IMG/VR virus record: IMGVR_UViG_3300021437_000011
Coordinates: 1 to 64,000 of that record
DNA length: 64,000 nt
Origin: a virus
Direction: 5' to 3' (one strand)
In this document: piece after piece, positions 27,417 to 35,696 of the stretch
Position numbering within the stretch: position 1 is the first letter of the stretch
How the letters are laid out: every line of letters begins with the position of its first letter
The notes under the pieces: generated by a model
Databases searched by the model: none
What the model was told of the DNA's origin: nothing
The model's input: only the letters and a program-made list of their open reading frames with translations
Made by a program: the position numbers and the translations under genes

Positions 27417-27501
27417 AACTGTCGCCTGGACTTGAACCAGGATGGGGCTTGCCCCTCGGGCGCGTTGGCCTCCCGTGCGTCTACCATTCCGCCACGACAG
27501 T
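27417..27501 (-). tRNA. tRNA-Leu-like gene with abnormal anticodon arm
   Basis: Acceptor ACTGTCG/CGACAGT, leucine-type D region (TGGCGGAATGGTAGACGC), long variable arm GGGGC-AA-GCCCC and T arm CCTGG-TTCAAGT-CCAGG. The anticodon arm is odd: CGGG/CCCG closes an 11-base loop, or an A-G mismatch plus one pair leaves loop GCCAACG. CAA (Leu) is central, but there is no U33 and CCA is not encoded. Confidence 0.75.
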
Positions 27502-27502
27502 A

Positions 27503-27578
<76 letters not shown>

Positions 27579-27583
27579 AAAGG

Positions 27584-27700
27584 TTATTTGAGCGAAAAGT
27601 ATTTATCAAAAACGCCAAAAATAAGGAAGATTGCCGTAAAAGCCAACGCCAGACGAAATCCCCATAATCCCCACCACATGATGTCATCGAGAAGACACAT
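27584..27700 (-). CDS. Tiny membrane protein, 38 aa, possible lysis protein
   Basis: ATG 27700 follows AAGGAC and the stop of the 96-aa gene by five bases. It is one hydrophobic segment (MWWGLWGFRLALAFTAIFLI) with a short polar end. Position after the endolysin suggests a holin, antiholin or spanin component. The same frame is open further upstream (ATG 28024), so a longer protein overlapping the 96-aa gene is possible. Confidence 0.5.
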   Translation of the reverse strand: MCLLDDIMWWGLWGFRLALAFTAIFLIFGVFDKYFSLK

Positions 27701-27705
27701 TGTCC

Positions 27706-27996
27706 TTACGGCGCGAAGTGAATGTGGGTGACTAGGTATATAATCGCCGCTGCGATGACCATTTCTATACCCTTGCGCAGCGGCCCGCCAATCGTAGCGG
27801 CGATTGCCTCCAGGGACTCCACGACCCATAGTGTTTTGCTTACTCTCTCCATGAAAGACGCCGTCGAGGTCTTCATCTCGTCGACCTCTCGCTTTAACGA
27901 TAGCTGTTTTTCTTCCAACACCGCTATCCGCCCCATCAAACCCGTTAGCGAGGCGTCCTTTTTCCGCGATGGTCCGATCGGTGGCTCTGAAGTCAT
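27706..27996 (-). CDS. Membrane-anchored coiled-coil protein, 96 aa (lysis cluster)
   Basis: ATG 27996. Residues about 18-50 are a coiled coil (MGRIAVLEEKQLSLKREVDE), and residues about 72-92 a single membrane helix near the C-terminus (GIEMVIAAAIIYLVTHIHF). This is like small phage haemolysin-XhlA or holin-class proteins, where a soluble coiled coil precedes a C-terminal anchor. It is transcribed after the endolysin-holin gene. The role in lysis is inferred from context. Confidence 0.65.
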   Translation of the reverse strand: MTSEPPIGPSRKKDASLTGLMGRIAVLEEKQLSLKREVDEMKTSTASFMERVSKTLWVVESLEAIAATIGGPLRKGIEMVIAAAIIYLVTHIHFAP

Positions 27997-28041
27997 CAGA
28001 AGGCTGTTCGTCGAGATCTGACATTGACGTGGCGGTCTGCG

Positions 28042-29226
28042 TTAGTGTTTCACGAGCTGCGCCGTTACGGCGTTCGATCCGGCGATTGATCTGTGCAGCA
28101 GCCAGCCCATGCCGGCTGTCATCGCGCCAGAAAGCGCCGTCCAAATAACAGGGACGACATTCGCGGCGACGCCGTTGGCGGTGTCCACGGTCATGCCCAT
28201 GCGCACCATGATCGCCATGGCGATCATCCCCAACACGTATTTGCCAATGGCGGCGGCGTTGTCGACGAAAATGTTGGCGCTCGCTGGGTCTCCCGCCATG
28301 ACGCCTCCGGCTGGAACGGGCGAAGCTTGAGTGGCTGGGGCTTGATCCGGCGTCGGCGCGGAGGGAACCATGGCGGAAACCGCTTTGAGGTGAGCCTTCA
28401 GCTCGACTTCAGCGGTCTGCAGGGCGACGGCGAGCTTGCCTGGGTCCGTTGAGGCGATCGAAGAGGCGGTCTCCGGAAGCGCTTGCGATGACGTTTGAAG
28501 TGCGGTGGCCAGCGCGCCGACGGCGATTCCGAAGAGCGGGTTGCTCGATTCAAGGGCGGGGACAAGGAGCGGCGCAACAACTCTGGCGAGCCCAAGAAGC
28601 GGAGACAGGTCGGACATGGATTTCCCTTTTTCGATATGAGCAAGCGCTGGAGTAAGGGGGTGCGGGGGAACGACAACGCCGCAAAGCGCATGAGATTGAG
28701 CGCGAACGCCGTCTAAACGCTTTTGCCAGCCATGGCCGAACGTCGGCCATAGAGCCTCCCCCGTCTTGGAGTTCCTGGCGACATGCAGGAAGGCCAAGCG
28801 AAAATTCAACATCTCATCGATCAGGGGGGATGGAGACGCCCCTTTGGCGGCGGCTATGGTTTTTGGACCGCACGCCCCATCGACAGAGATAGCCTCATTC
28901 CCGCTTAATTGGTTGATCGCCTCTTGCAGCCAGCGGACCCCGCGGCGATCTCCAGAGTTAACATCTCCGTCAAATAAGCAATTGGCGACGCCTTGATCCA
29001 GATCTCCGCATCTTGTGGCGTCCCAATACTCTATCTTGTATATTTCCGTGGCCTCATCGTGTGAAATATTACGCACGGATTGGCGTGGGAGCCCTTTTCT
29101 GTCGCGGAATCGGTCGTATTCATCTTGAATCACGCCGAGGTTTGTTGCGCCTCCCGCGTCATGAGGATTATCCCCAAAGCCTCCTTCCCACTCCAGAAGA
29201 TGCTGTAAACTTATTTCAAAGCTCAT
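28042..29226 (-). CDS. GH108 endolysin fused to holin-like membrane domain, 394 aa
   Basis: Residues about 5-180 match glycoside hydrolase family 108 N-acetylmuramidases: LLEWEGGFGDNPHDAGGATN with catalytic Glu14, and a peptidoglycan-binding-like second half (AISVDGACGPKTIAAAKG). After a short linker, residues about 204-394 form another unit: an N-terminal hydrophobic stretch (LLGLARVVAPLLVPALE), a Pro/Ala linker and two membrane helices (VLGMIAMAIMVRMGMTVD; VVPVIWTALSGAMTAGMGWL). In-frame ATG 28617 with AAAGGGAAA upstream could start this unit separately (191 aa). So one gene may yield both a lysin-holin fusion and a free holin-like protein. Confidence 0.8.
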   Translation of the reverse strand: MSFEISLQHLLEWEGGFGDNPHDAGGATNLGVIQDEYDRFRDRKGLPRQSVRNISHDEATEIYKIEYWDATRCGDLDQGVANCLFDGDVNSGDRRGVRWLQEAINQLSGNEAISVDGACGPKTIAAAKGASPSPLIDEMLNFRLAFLHVARNSKTGEALWPTFGHGWQKRLDGVRAQSHALCGVVVPPHPLTPALAHIEKGKSMSDLSPLLGLARVVAPLLVPALESSNPLFGIAVGALATALQTSSQALPETASSIASTDPGKLAVALQTAEVELKAHLKAVSAMVPSAPTPDQAPATQASPVPAGGVMAGDPASANIFVDNAAAIGKYVLGMIAMAIMVRMGMTVDTANGVAANVVPVIWTALSGAMTAGMGWLLHRSIAGSNAVTAQLVKH

Positions 29227-29391
29227 TTCTTTCCCAAACGAACAGTTTTCCGAACTTTATCTTTATAATAAAGGTCGGTAAAGGTCAAAATGCTTGAGTT
29301 TATAATTTGTCAATGATAATTTTCAAAAAAACCGCATACGTCTTGTAATGTTTCCTAAGCGGATTCTGTTCATGCAATGGAGAGCGAGCGT
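29227..29391. other. Divergent intergenic region before the late operon
   Basis: AT-rich region between the leftward lysis genes and the rightward late operon. It must hold promoters for both, but I see no well-spaced sigma70 pair; TTGACA occurs on the minus strand near 29310 without a matching -10. A phage-encoded activator may be needed. Confidence 0.4.
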
Positions 29392-29850
29392 ATGGCAAGA
29401 AACCCAGTCTGTTTAGCGGATCGTGTTGAAATGTACGTTCAACACCAGGATTCTTCAGCGAATATCCTCTCCGCAACGGCTACGGCTGCGACGTCACTTA
29501 CAAGCTCAGATCAGACGAACACCGTCCAGAAGGGCGCTGTTTTCTATGTAACCGTGACTTCCCTGACAGTTAACAGCGCCACACTCGGGATTAACGTGAA
29601 CGGCAAGGATGCGGTGTCGGGCGCGTATTTCCCCGTGGGGCGCGTCTCCATCGATGGCGTCGTCGCCTCTGGGCTGTACACCGGCATCATCTATCCAGGG
29701 ATTGGAACGGCCGGCCTCCCAGCTAACGCCAACGCCGCGAATGGCGTCCTCCCCGCTACTTTTCAAGTCCAGGCGAGTCTCACAATCACGACCACCGCCA
29801 GCATGAGCGGAACGCTGGGCGTAAGGATGGGCATGTCTAAGATTTTGTAG
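29392..29850 (+). CDS. Hypothetical virion-like protein, 152 aa
   Basis: ATG 29392 has GGAG about 10 bases upstream. It is beta-rich with Thr, Ser, Ala and Gly repeats (ATATAATSLTSSDQTNTV; FYVTVTSLTVNSATLGINVN), typical of phage decoration or fibre-associated proteins. It is the first gene of the late operon, before TerL. No specific family recognised; an accessory head protein is the likeliest guess. Confidence 0.6.
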   Translation: MARNPVCLADRVEMYVQHQDSSANILSATATAATSLTSSDQTNTVQKGAVFYVTVTSLTVNSATLGINVNGKDAVSGAYFPVGRVSIDGVVASGLYTGIIYPGIGTAGLPANANAANGVLPATFQVQASLTITTTASMSGTLGVRMGMSKIL

Positions 29851-29858
29851 GGAACACA

Positions 29859-30026
29859 ATGACTAAGCAGACAAAAAAGGCCGCGAAGGTCGCAAAGGTC
29901 ATGCACGAATACAAGCATGGCGGGCTCCATAGCGGGTCAAAGCAGGGGCCAAAGGTCACGAGCAGGGAACAGGCGATCGCAATCGCGCTCAGCGAGGGGC
30001 GCAAAGCTGCGAAAGGCAAGAAATGA
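29859..30026 (+). CDS. DUF6496-type small basic protein, 55 aa
   Basis: ATG 29859 through TGA 30026, with GGGAACAC before it. The pattern is HEYKHGGLHSGSKQGPKVTS followed by REQAIAIALSEGRKA, which I recall as DUF6496, a small protein frequent near phage terminase genes. Very basic; may bind DNA. ATGA overlap with the next gene. Confidence 0.65.
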   Translation: MTKQTKKAAKVAKVMHEYKHGGLHSGSKQGPKVTSREQAIAIALSEGRKAAKGKK

Positions 30027-30202
30027 AAAGCCATGACAAGACGCACGCCTATCCAGGCGGCTACTCGCCCATTGCGGGTGAAGAGAATGTCCACGGGAAA
30101 CCAGGCATGAAGCAAGGGACAACGAAAGCCGTAAAGGCCAACAAGGCCGCCGAGAAGAAGGCCAGCGCGACGACGCCGAAACGCAAGGGCAGGGGGCGGT
30201 GA
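30023..30202 (+). CDS. Small basic protein, 59 aa
   Basis: ATG 30023 overlaps the previous stop and the stop at 30202 shares its A with the next start. Polar N-terminus with His and Tyr (MKSHDKTHAYPGGYSPIAGE), then a Lys/Ala-rich tail (TTKAVKANKAAEKKASATTP). Possibly disordered and DNA-associated. No family recognised. Confidence 0.55.
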   Translation: MKSHDKTHAYPGGYSPIAGEENVHGKPGMKQGTTKAVKANKAAEKKASATTPKRKGRGR

Positions 30203-30321
30203 TGGCGAAAAAAGACCCAGAGTTCAAGGCTGTTCAGAAAAAGGGCTCTACCGACAAGGGCGTCAAGATCGCGCCAAAGGCCCCGAAGTCTCCGCCGAAG
30301 ACGCCGAAAGGCAAGTGCTGA
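30202..30321 (+). CDS. Tiny Lys-rich protein, 39 aa
   Basis: ATG 30202 overlaps the previous stop (TGATG); ends in GKC just before TerL at 30325. Low-complexity Lys/Pro-rich (VKIAPKAPKSPPKTPKGKC). The chain of three tiny basic genes before the terminase is consistent and probably translated. Function unknown. Confidence 0.5.
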   Translation: MAKKDPEFKAVQKKGSTDKGVKIAPKAPKSPPKTPKGKC

Positions 30322-30324
30322 CGC

Positions 30325-32976
30325 ATGACTTCGGTCAAAACCAAAACTGTATGGTCTCCCCAGCCTGGGCCTCAGACGACGCTTCTGAGATGCCCAGTAT
30401 TTGAAGTTTTGTATGGTGGCGCTCGTGGTGGGGGCAAAGCCGTTCTATATAAAGAACGGATTTTAACGCCATTTGGATGGAAGGACTTCCATGGTCTGGA
30501 AGTGGGGTCAAGCATATGTTCGACAGAAGGAACAGTCCAAAAGGTAATTGGGGTTTATCCACAAGGGAAACGCCCTGTATACAAACTAGTATGGAGCGAT
30601 GGTTCGGAGACAATCTGCGATGAGAACCATATCTGGCTCGCTTGGCTGAGCAATCAGTCCAGAAAAGCTGTGGGGTCTCGCTTGAGCGGAGAAGAGTCCG
30701 CCAAAAAATGGACAACAAAGCAGATCGCTGCCCATTACGAGAAGACGCAGAAGACTAGGCGGCGGATTGGCATTCCCATTATCAAGAAGCCAGTTGTCTT
30801 TACAGTTCAAGGTGAAGCTCAAGGCCCAGGGAAACACATATCGAGAGTCATACCTCCGTATGCGCTTGGCGTCCTTCTTGGCGACGGTTGTATAACAGGA
30901 AAGAGCGTTTCGTTCTGCAAACCTGACAGGGAAATCGCCGAAAAAGTACAAGATCAGATCTTCAAAGCATTTGGCGAGTCGGCTGTGTTGAGGGAGAGTA
31001 GGGACCTGACCCATACTCCAGTGTGGTTCATCCCCTCAAAAATAATGATTCCTCACCTTGAGGACCTGGGCCTCATGGGGCTCTACTCCTATGAAAAGTT
31101 CATTCCCCGTATTTACCTGTTCGCTCCGGAAGAAGACCGTTGGGAGCTTCTTCGCGGCCTCATGGACACTGATGGATGGGTCGAGGATGACGGAGATTGC
31201 TACTATTGCTCGACATCTGAGCAGCTCATAGAGGATGCGCGCCATCTCGCCAGATCAATGGGCGCTATTGTCACCCTCAGGGGAAAGACACCCCACTACA
31301 CCTATAAGGGCGGGCGTCGCGAAGGGCGTCCGGCGCAAACGATCCGCATCAAGATGCGCGATCCTGAGCGCATGTTTAGCCTCCCTCGTAAGGCCGATCG
31401 CTGCTGCGGAAAAATCCCGCAAAGCATGGCGATCTGGCTCGAAAGCATTGAACCAGCCGGTGAAGAGGAGACGGTTTGCATTGCTGTTTCTCACCCTAAC
31501 TCTTTGTATATCATAGATAATTTCATCGTCACTCACAACACCGACGCAATGCTCGGGGACTTTGTGAAGCACGCCGGGCAATACGGAGAAGATGCGATAG
31601 GGCTGTGTGTTAGACGCGAACGCACCCAGTTAAAGGAGATGATAGAGAGGTCGCGACAAATATATGGACCAATAGGAGCAAAATATTCAAGCCAAGATAA
31701 ACAGTGGAGATTTCCAGATGGCGCACGTTTAACTTTCGCTTATCTTGAAAACGACGCAGATGCTGAAGCATACCAAGGGTGGAATACAACTCGTGTCTAC
31801 GTAGAGGAAATGGGAAACTTTCCTCGTCCTGAGCCTATATTCAAACTCATGGCCACGCTTCGTTCTGGGAATCCCGACGTCAGAGTCGGTTTCCGCGCAA
31901 CCGCGAATCCAGGCGGGCCAGGTCATCTGTGGATTCGCGCGCGCTATATTGATCCAGCGCCCCGCGGTCTCAAAATCCTGACCGACAAGTTTATCAACCC
32001 CTTCACCAAGGAAGAGAAGGGTATCGAGAGAGTTTATATCCCTTCTAAAGTAACGGATAATCGTTTCTGCAACAATACCGATTACATTGCGCGCCTCCAG
32101 CTTGCCGCTGGGACGAAGCTCTTGCAGGCGTGGCTGCATGGCGACTGGGACTTGATTGAGGGGGCCTTCTTCTCCGAGTGGGACGATTCCAAGCACATCA
32201 TCAAGCCATTCGCGATCCCCACCAACTGGACGCGTTTCGTCTCGGCGGACTGGGGCTCGGCCGCGCCATTCTCAATCGGCTGGTGGGCGGTTGTTTCGGA
32301 CGACTACGAGGACATCTTCGGCCCCAGGGCTCATGATGACGGCCAAGCCGCATATGCAGGAGGGCTTCCGCGCGGCGCGATCGTCCGTTATCGGGAGTGG
32401 TATGGCTCGCCAAATCACAACAATGTTGGCCTGAAGCTTTACGCCGAACAGGTTGCGGCCGGAATTGTCGAGCGCGAGCGCGATGAGCCGCGCAATCACG
32501 GCGGCGCAGCACGAATCGCCTACCGCGTCATAGACCCCGACGCCTGCCGCGAAAAAGGGGGGCCTTCCATTGCTGAACGCATGAGCTGGGCGCCGCATCG
32601 TATTTTCTGGCGTCCGGCCGACAACGCCCGCGTCGGCCGACGCGGAGCAATGGGGGGATGGGACGCTGTTCGAGCTAGGCTCAAGGGCGAGGATGGCGTC
32701 CCCATGCTCTACATCTTCGACAATTGCATTGACCTCATCCGGTGTCTGCCGGTGGCGCAGCATGATCCAGACAATATGGAAGATATTGACGATTGCGAAG
32801 ATCACGCGATTGACGACCTGCGCTATGCGTGCATGAGCAGGCCATATGTCGCGACTGCTGATAAAGAGAAAAAAGACAAATACTTTACAATTGGTCCGGA
32901 AAGCAAAGTAACTCTTAATGATATACTTGAACAGTATGACCACAGGACGCCAAAATCATATGAAAGAATACGCTGA
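30325..32976 (+). CDS. terL: Large terminase subunit, interrupted by an intein, 883 aa
   Basis: Removing residues 39-405 leaves a 516-aa terminase: Walker A GGARGGGK joined to T, the FAYLENDADAEAYQGWNTTR segment, Walker B RVYVEEMG, the coupling TANPGGPGH motif, and a C-terminal nuclease starting VSADWGSA with later acidic residues (ERMSW..., DDCEDHAIDDLRY). It packages DNA into the prohead and cuts it. Extein size is normal for the family. The intein must be spliced out for ATPase activity, because it splits the P-loop. A stop/start overlap (TGATG) links it to the portal gene. No small terminase was recognised. Confidence 0.95.
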   Translation: MTSVKTKTVWSPQPGPQTTLLRCPVFEVLYGGARGGGKAVLYKERILTPFGWKDFHGLEVGSSICSTEGTVQKVIGVYPQGKRPVYKLVWSDGSETICDENHIWLAWLSNQSRKAVGSRLSGEESAKKWTTKQIAAHYEKTQKTRRRIGIPIIKKPVVFTVQGEAQGPGKHISRVIPPYALGVLLGDGCITGKSVSFCKPDREIAEKVQDQIFKAFGESAVLRESRDLTHTPVWFIPSKIMIPHLEDLGLMGLYSYEKFIPRIYLFAPEEDRWELLRGLMDTDGWVEDDGDCYYCSTSEQLIEDARHLARSMGAIVTLRGKTPHYTYKGGRREGRPAQTIRIKMRDPERMFSLPRKADRCCGKIPQSMAIWLESIEPAGEEETVCIAVSHPNSLYIIDNFIVTHNTDAMLGDFVKHAGQYGEDAIGLCVRRERTQLKEMIERSRQIYGPIGAKYSSQDKQWRFPDGARLTFAYLENDADAEAYQGWNTTRVYVEEMGNFPRPEPIFKLMATLRSGNPDVRVGFRATANPGGPGHLWIRARYIDPAPRGLKILTDKFINPFTKEEKGIERVYIPSKVTDNRFCNNTDYIARLQLAAGTKLLQAWLHGDWDLIEGAFFSEWDDSKHIIKPFAIPTNWTRFVSADWGSAAPFSIGWWAVVSDDYEDIFGPRAHDDGQAAYAGGLPRGAIVRYREWYGSPNHNNVGLKLYAEQVAAGIVERERDEPRNHGGAARIAYRVIDPDACREKGGPSIAERMSWAPHRIFWRPADNARVGRRGAMGGWDAVRARLKGEDGVPMLYIFDNCIDLIRCLPVAQHDPDNMEDIDDCEDHAIDDLRYACMSRPYVATADKEKKDKYFTIGPESKVTLNDILEQYDHRTPKSYERIR
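30439..31539 (+). other. Intein with LAGLIDADG endonuclease in TerL, 367 aa
   Basis: The intein lies between the Lys of GGARGGGK and the Thr that completes Walker A. It starts with Ala, has a block-B-like segment with His and Trp (ICDENHIWLAW), a Cys in block F (ETVCIAV), and ends VTHN before Thr+1. Ala1 with W, C and T at these places fits a class 3 intein. Two LAGLIDADG motifs, YALGVLLGDGCI and LLRGLMDTDGWV, show an intact homing endonuclease. Confidence 0.9.
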
Positions 32977-35696
32977 TGGTCATGACCTGTGAAGAGATAC
33001 TTGATGATTTTGATGTTTCGCGCAGGCTCGCGGCCTACTGGAAGTCTCAGATCCAGTCTGTCGACGAAGCCAATTCGCGCTGGCACAAGCGCGGCGACAA
33101 GATCATCAAGCGCTATAAAGACGAACGCGACCAAGCCGCAGAGGAAGGCAATCGCCGCCTCAACATGCTGTGGTCCAATGTGCAGATACTCCAGCCAGCC
33201 ATCTATGGACGTCGGCCACAGCCCATCGCCGAACGCCGGTTTCTGGACCCGGACCCGGTTGGCCGCCTGAGCGCCCAGATGATGGAGCGAGCCCTCAGAA
33301 ATGAGATAGAAGAGAACGGCTACCACGCAGCGATGAAACGCTCCGTTCAGGATTACCTGCTCCCAGGGCGGGGCCAATGCTGGATTCGCTATGAGCCTGA
33401 GATCGGCCCTGGCTTGTCTCTGACGCCGTCCTCTCCTCTCGACATGCGCGACGCTCAAGGAGTGATCGCCGAGGACGAAGGCGAAGGCGAGGAAGATGAA
33501 AAAACCGAAAAGCTCGAAGAGACCGGAGAGCAGATCTTATCGGAAAGTTGCCCTGTAGATTATGTCCAGTGGAAAGACTTCTACATGTTTCCTGCCCGAG
33601 CCAGGACATGGTCTGAAGTAACAGCTATCGCAAAGAAGGTATATCTATCAAAGACAGAGTGTATTGAAAGATTTGGAGAAAGTGTAGGCAAAGATATTAA
33701 GCCTGATGCTTCAATTTCTGTTGCTGAACGCCAAGAAAACCTTTCAATTACTACATTGCATGACCAGAATGAGCGCAAGAGGATCGTTCATGAGATTTGG
33801 AACAAGGCTGATCGGCGTGTTTACTGGGTTTCTACTGGTTATGATTACCTATGTGATCTTGTTGACGATCCTCTTGAATTAAGGGCGTTCTTTCCATGTC
33901 CTGAGCCATTAAGCGCAACTCTGACGAATGACAGTCTTATCCCTGTCCCTGACTACATCGAGTATCAGGATCAAGCGCTCCAAATTGATGAGCTTACACA
34001 ACGCATCGCCTTGTTAACGAAGGCGTGCAAGGTCGCAGGCGTTTATGACGCCGCGAATCGGCCCTTGAAGCGACTGCTCGATGAGAGCGTAGAGAATGAG
34101 CTGATCCCCGTTGATGACTGGGTGCGCTATGGGGATAAAGGCGGCGTCGCCGGCGCAATTTCCTTTTTGCCCTTAAAGGAGGTCATGGAGACGATCGATG
34201 TCCTGATGAGCGTAAAGGAGAAGATGCTCCAGGATCTTGACCGGGTGACGGGCATTTCTGACGTGCTACGCGGGACCACCGACGGCCGCGAGACTATGGG
34301 CGGAACGCGCCTTAAAACAAACAACGCAGGCACGCGCATTGATGAGCGGCGCAATGAAGTCGCCAGGTTCGCCCGCGACATCGTCCGGCTGATCGCCGAG
34401 GTCATCGGAAAACACTTTTCGGCGAAGAGCATTATTGAGATCTCCGGGGTTCTCTATGAAGAAGAGTTCTCTCCAATCCAGAAAATACAAGAGCTTATAT
34501 CCGAAATGGCGTCACAGGGCGGCCCTGGAGACGGGATGGTGGGGGGGCAGCCCCCCCAGTCGGCATTGCCGCCTCCAGGGGGCGCTCCCATCGCGCCCCC
34601 TGCGCCGGGCGCCGCTCCGCCATCAAGCCTAATGATGGCCGGAGCGCTCACGGGGCCAGGGGCTCCGGCCGCTCCGCCCCAAGCGCCCCAGCAACCCGCT
34701 CCGCCGTCTCCGCTCGCCGCGATCATGGAGCTGCAGCACCCCATTGAGGCGTTGCTATCCAGGTTGGGAAAGGCTCTTTCCCTGCTCCGGAGAGACATTC
34801 CGCGCGGCTACCGCATCGACATCGAAATCGACTCCACGATCTCTGGAGACGCGCAGGAGGAGCGCGCCGACTCCGTGGAGTTCCTTGGTTCCGTCACCAA
34901 ATTTATCGAGACCGCCGGCATGATCGGCGCGCAACAGCCGGCCATGATCCCGCTTCTTGGGAAAATGCTCCAGTTCGGGGTTCGCAAGTTCCGCACGGGG
35001 CGCGACCTGGAGAGCGCCATCGATGATTTCTGCGATCAGGCTGAGAAAAAAGCTAAGGCGTTGGCCGCCAACCCACAGGCAAAAGGCCCTAGCCCTGAAG
35101 AGCTGAAAATGCAGGCCGACGTGGCAAGGCATCAGGCTGAAATCGCCAAGAGTCAGTTGGAGGCCCAAGCCGCCGCCGCGAACGACCAGCGCGATCGCGA
35201 GAGGATGGCGATGGAGCATCAGGCGCGACTCCAACAGATGAAGATGGAAATGGAGCAAAAGCGCGAGGAGCATCAGATGCGCCTTCAGGAGATTCAGGCC
35301 GCAAAGATCGCCAAGGAAATTGCTCATCATCAAGACATTCAGCGCGCGGCCGATCCCACATCGCAAAACATTGAGGTGATCAAAGCGCATTCGACGGCGG
35401 CCAAGGCGCAGGCAGAAATTGCCAAGGCGCAGCTCGAAGCGCAGACGGCTGAGAAAACACATCATCTTGACCGCGAACGCGCTCAAGCCGAGCACGAGAA
35501 CCGTCTCCAGGAAATGCAGATGGCGCGTGAGCTCAAGCTGGCGGAGCACCAGGCCAAGCTCACTCATTTGCACCATGAGAGGTTGAGCGCGCATGAAGAT
35601 CACATGTTCAAGATCGATCACCTTGACCACCAGCGCGCGGTGTTGCGCGAGAAAGCCGCCGCCGACCGCCGAGCGGCTAAACAAACGGTGGCGTGA
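32976..35696 (+). CDS. Portal protein with long coiled-coil tail, 906 aa
   Basis: ATG 32976 overlaps the TerL stop. Residues about 1-620 fit a podovirus-type portal: helical N-terminus, NMLWSNVQILQPAIYGRRPQ, RSVQDYLLPGRGQCWIRYEP, DWVRYGDKGG, the ISDVLRGTTDGRETMGGTRL segment and helices after it. A Pro/Gly/Ala-rich insert lies at about 510-575. From about residue 700 to the end there is a very long Gln/Glu/Lys/Ala-rich helix (KSQLEAQAAAANDQRDRERM and so on), far beyond an average portal, perhaps a barrel inside the capsid. The portal is the dodecameric DNA channel. Confidence 0.85.
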   Translation: MVMTCEEILDDFDVSRRLAAYWKSQIQSVDEANSRWHKRGDKIIKRYKDERDQAAEEGNRRLNMLWSNVQILQPAIYGRRPQPIAERRFLDPDPVGRLSAQMMERALRNEIEENGYHAAMKRSVQDYLLPGRGQCWIRYEPEIGPGLSLTPSSPLDMRDAQGVIAEDEGEGEEDEKTEKLEETGEQILSESCPVDYVQWKDFYMFPARARTWSEVTAIAKKVYLSKTECIERFGESVGKDIKPDASISVAERQENLSITTLHDQNERKRIVHEIWNKADRRVYWVSTGYDYLCDLVDDPLELRAFFPCPEPLSATLTNDSLIPVPDYIEYQDQALQIDELTQRIALLTKACKVAGVYDAANRPLKRLLDESVENELIPVDDWVRYGDKGGVAGAISFLPLKEVMETIDVLMSVKEKMLQDLDRVTGISDVLRGTTDGRETMGGTRLKTNNAGTRIDERRNEVARFARDIVRLIAEVIGKHFSAKSIIEISGVLYEEEFSPIQKIQELISEMASQGGPGDGMVGGQPPQSALPPPGGAPIAPPAPGAAPPSSLMMAGALTGPGAPAAPPQAPQQPAPPSPLAAIMELQHPIEALLSRLGKALSLLRRDIPRGYRIDIEIDSTISGDAQEERADSVEFLGSVTKFIETAGMIGAQQPAMIPLLGKMLQFGVRKFRTGRDLESAIDDFCDQAEKKAKALAANPQAKGPSPEELKMQADVARHQAEIAKSQLEAQAAAANDQRDRERMAMEHQARLQQMKMEMEQKREEHQMRLQEIQAAKIAKEIAHHQDIQRAADPTSQNIEVIKAHSTAAKAQAEIAKAQLEAQTAEKTHHLDRERAQAEHENRLQEMQMARELKLAEHQAKLTHLHHERLSAHEDHMFKIDHLDHQRAVLREKAAADRRAAKQTVA

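Noticed and set aside
28398-28691. Minus-strand frame within the endolysin-holin gene as a separate lysis gene
   Set aside because: Very Arg/Pro/Ser-rich, without membrane helices, and lies in the shadow of the well-supported fused frame.
34755-35684. Minus-strand open frame of 309 codons opposite the portal tail
   Set aside because: Leu/His/Arg-rich complement of a Gln/Glu/Lys/Ala coiled coil, typical of a mirrored repetitive gene.
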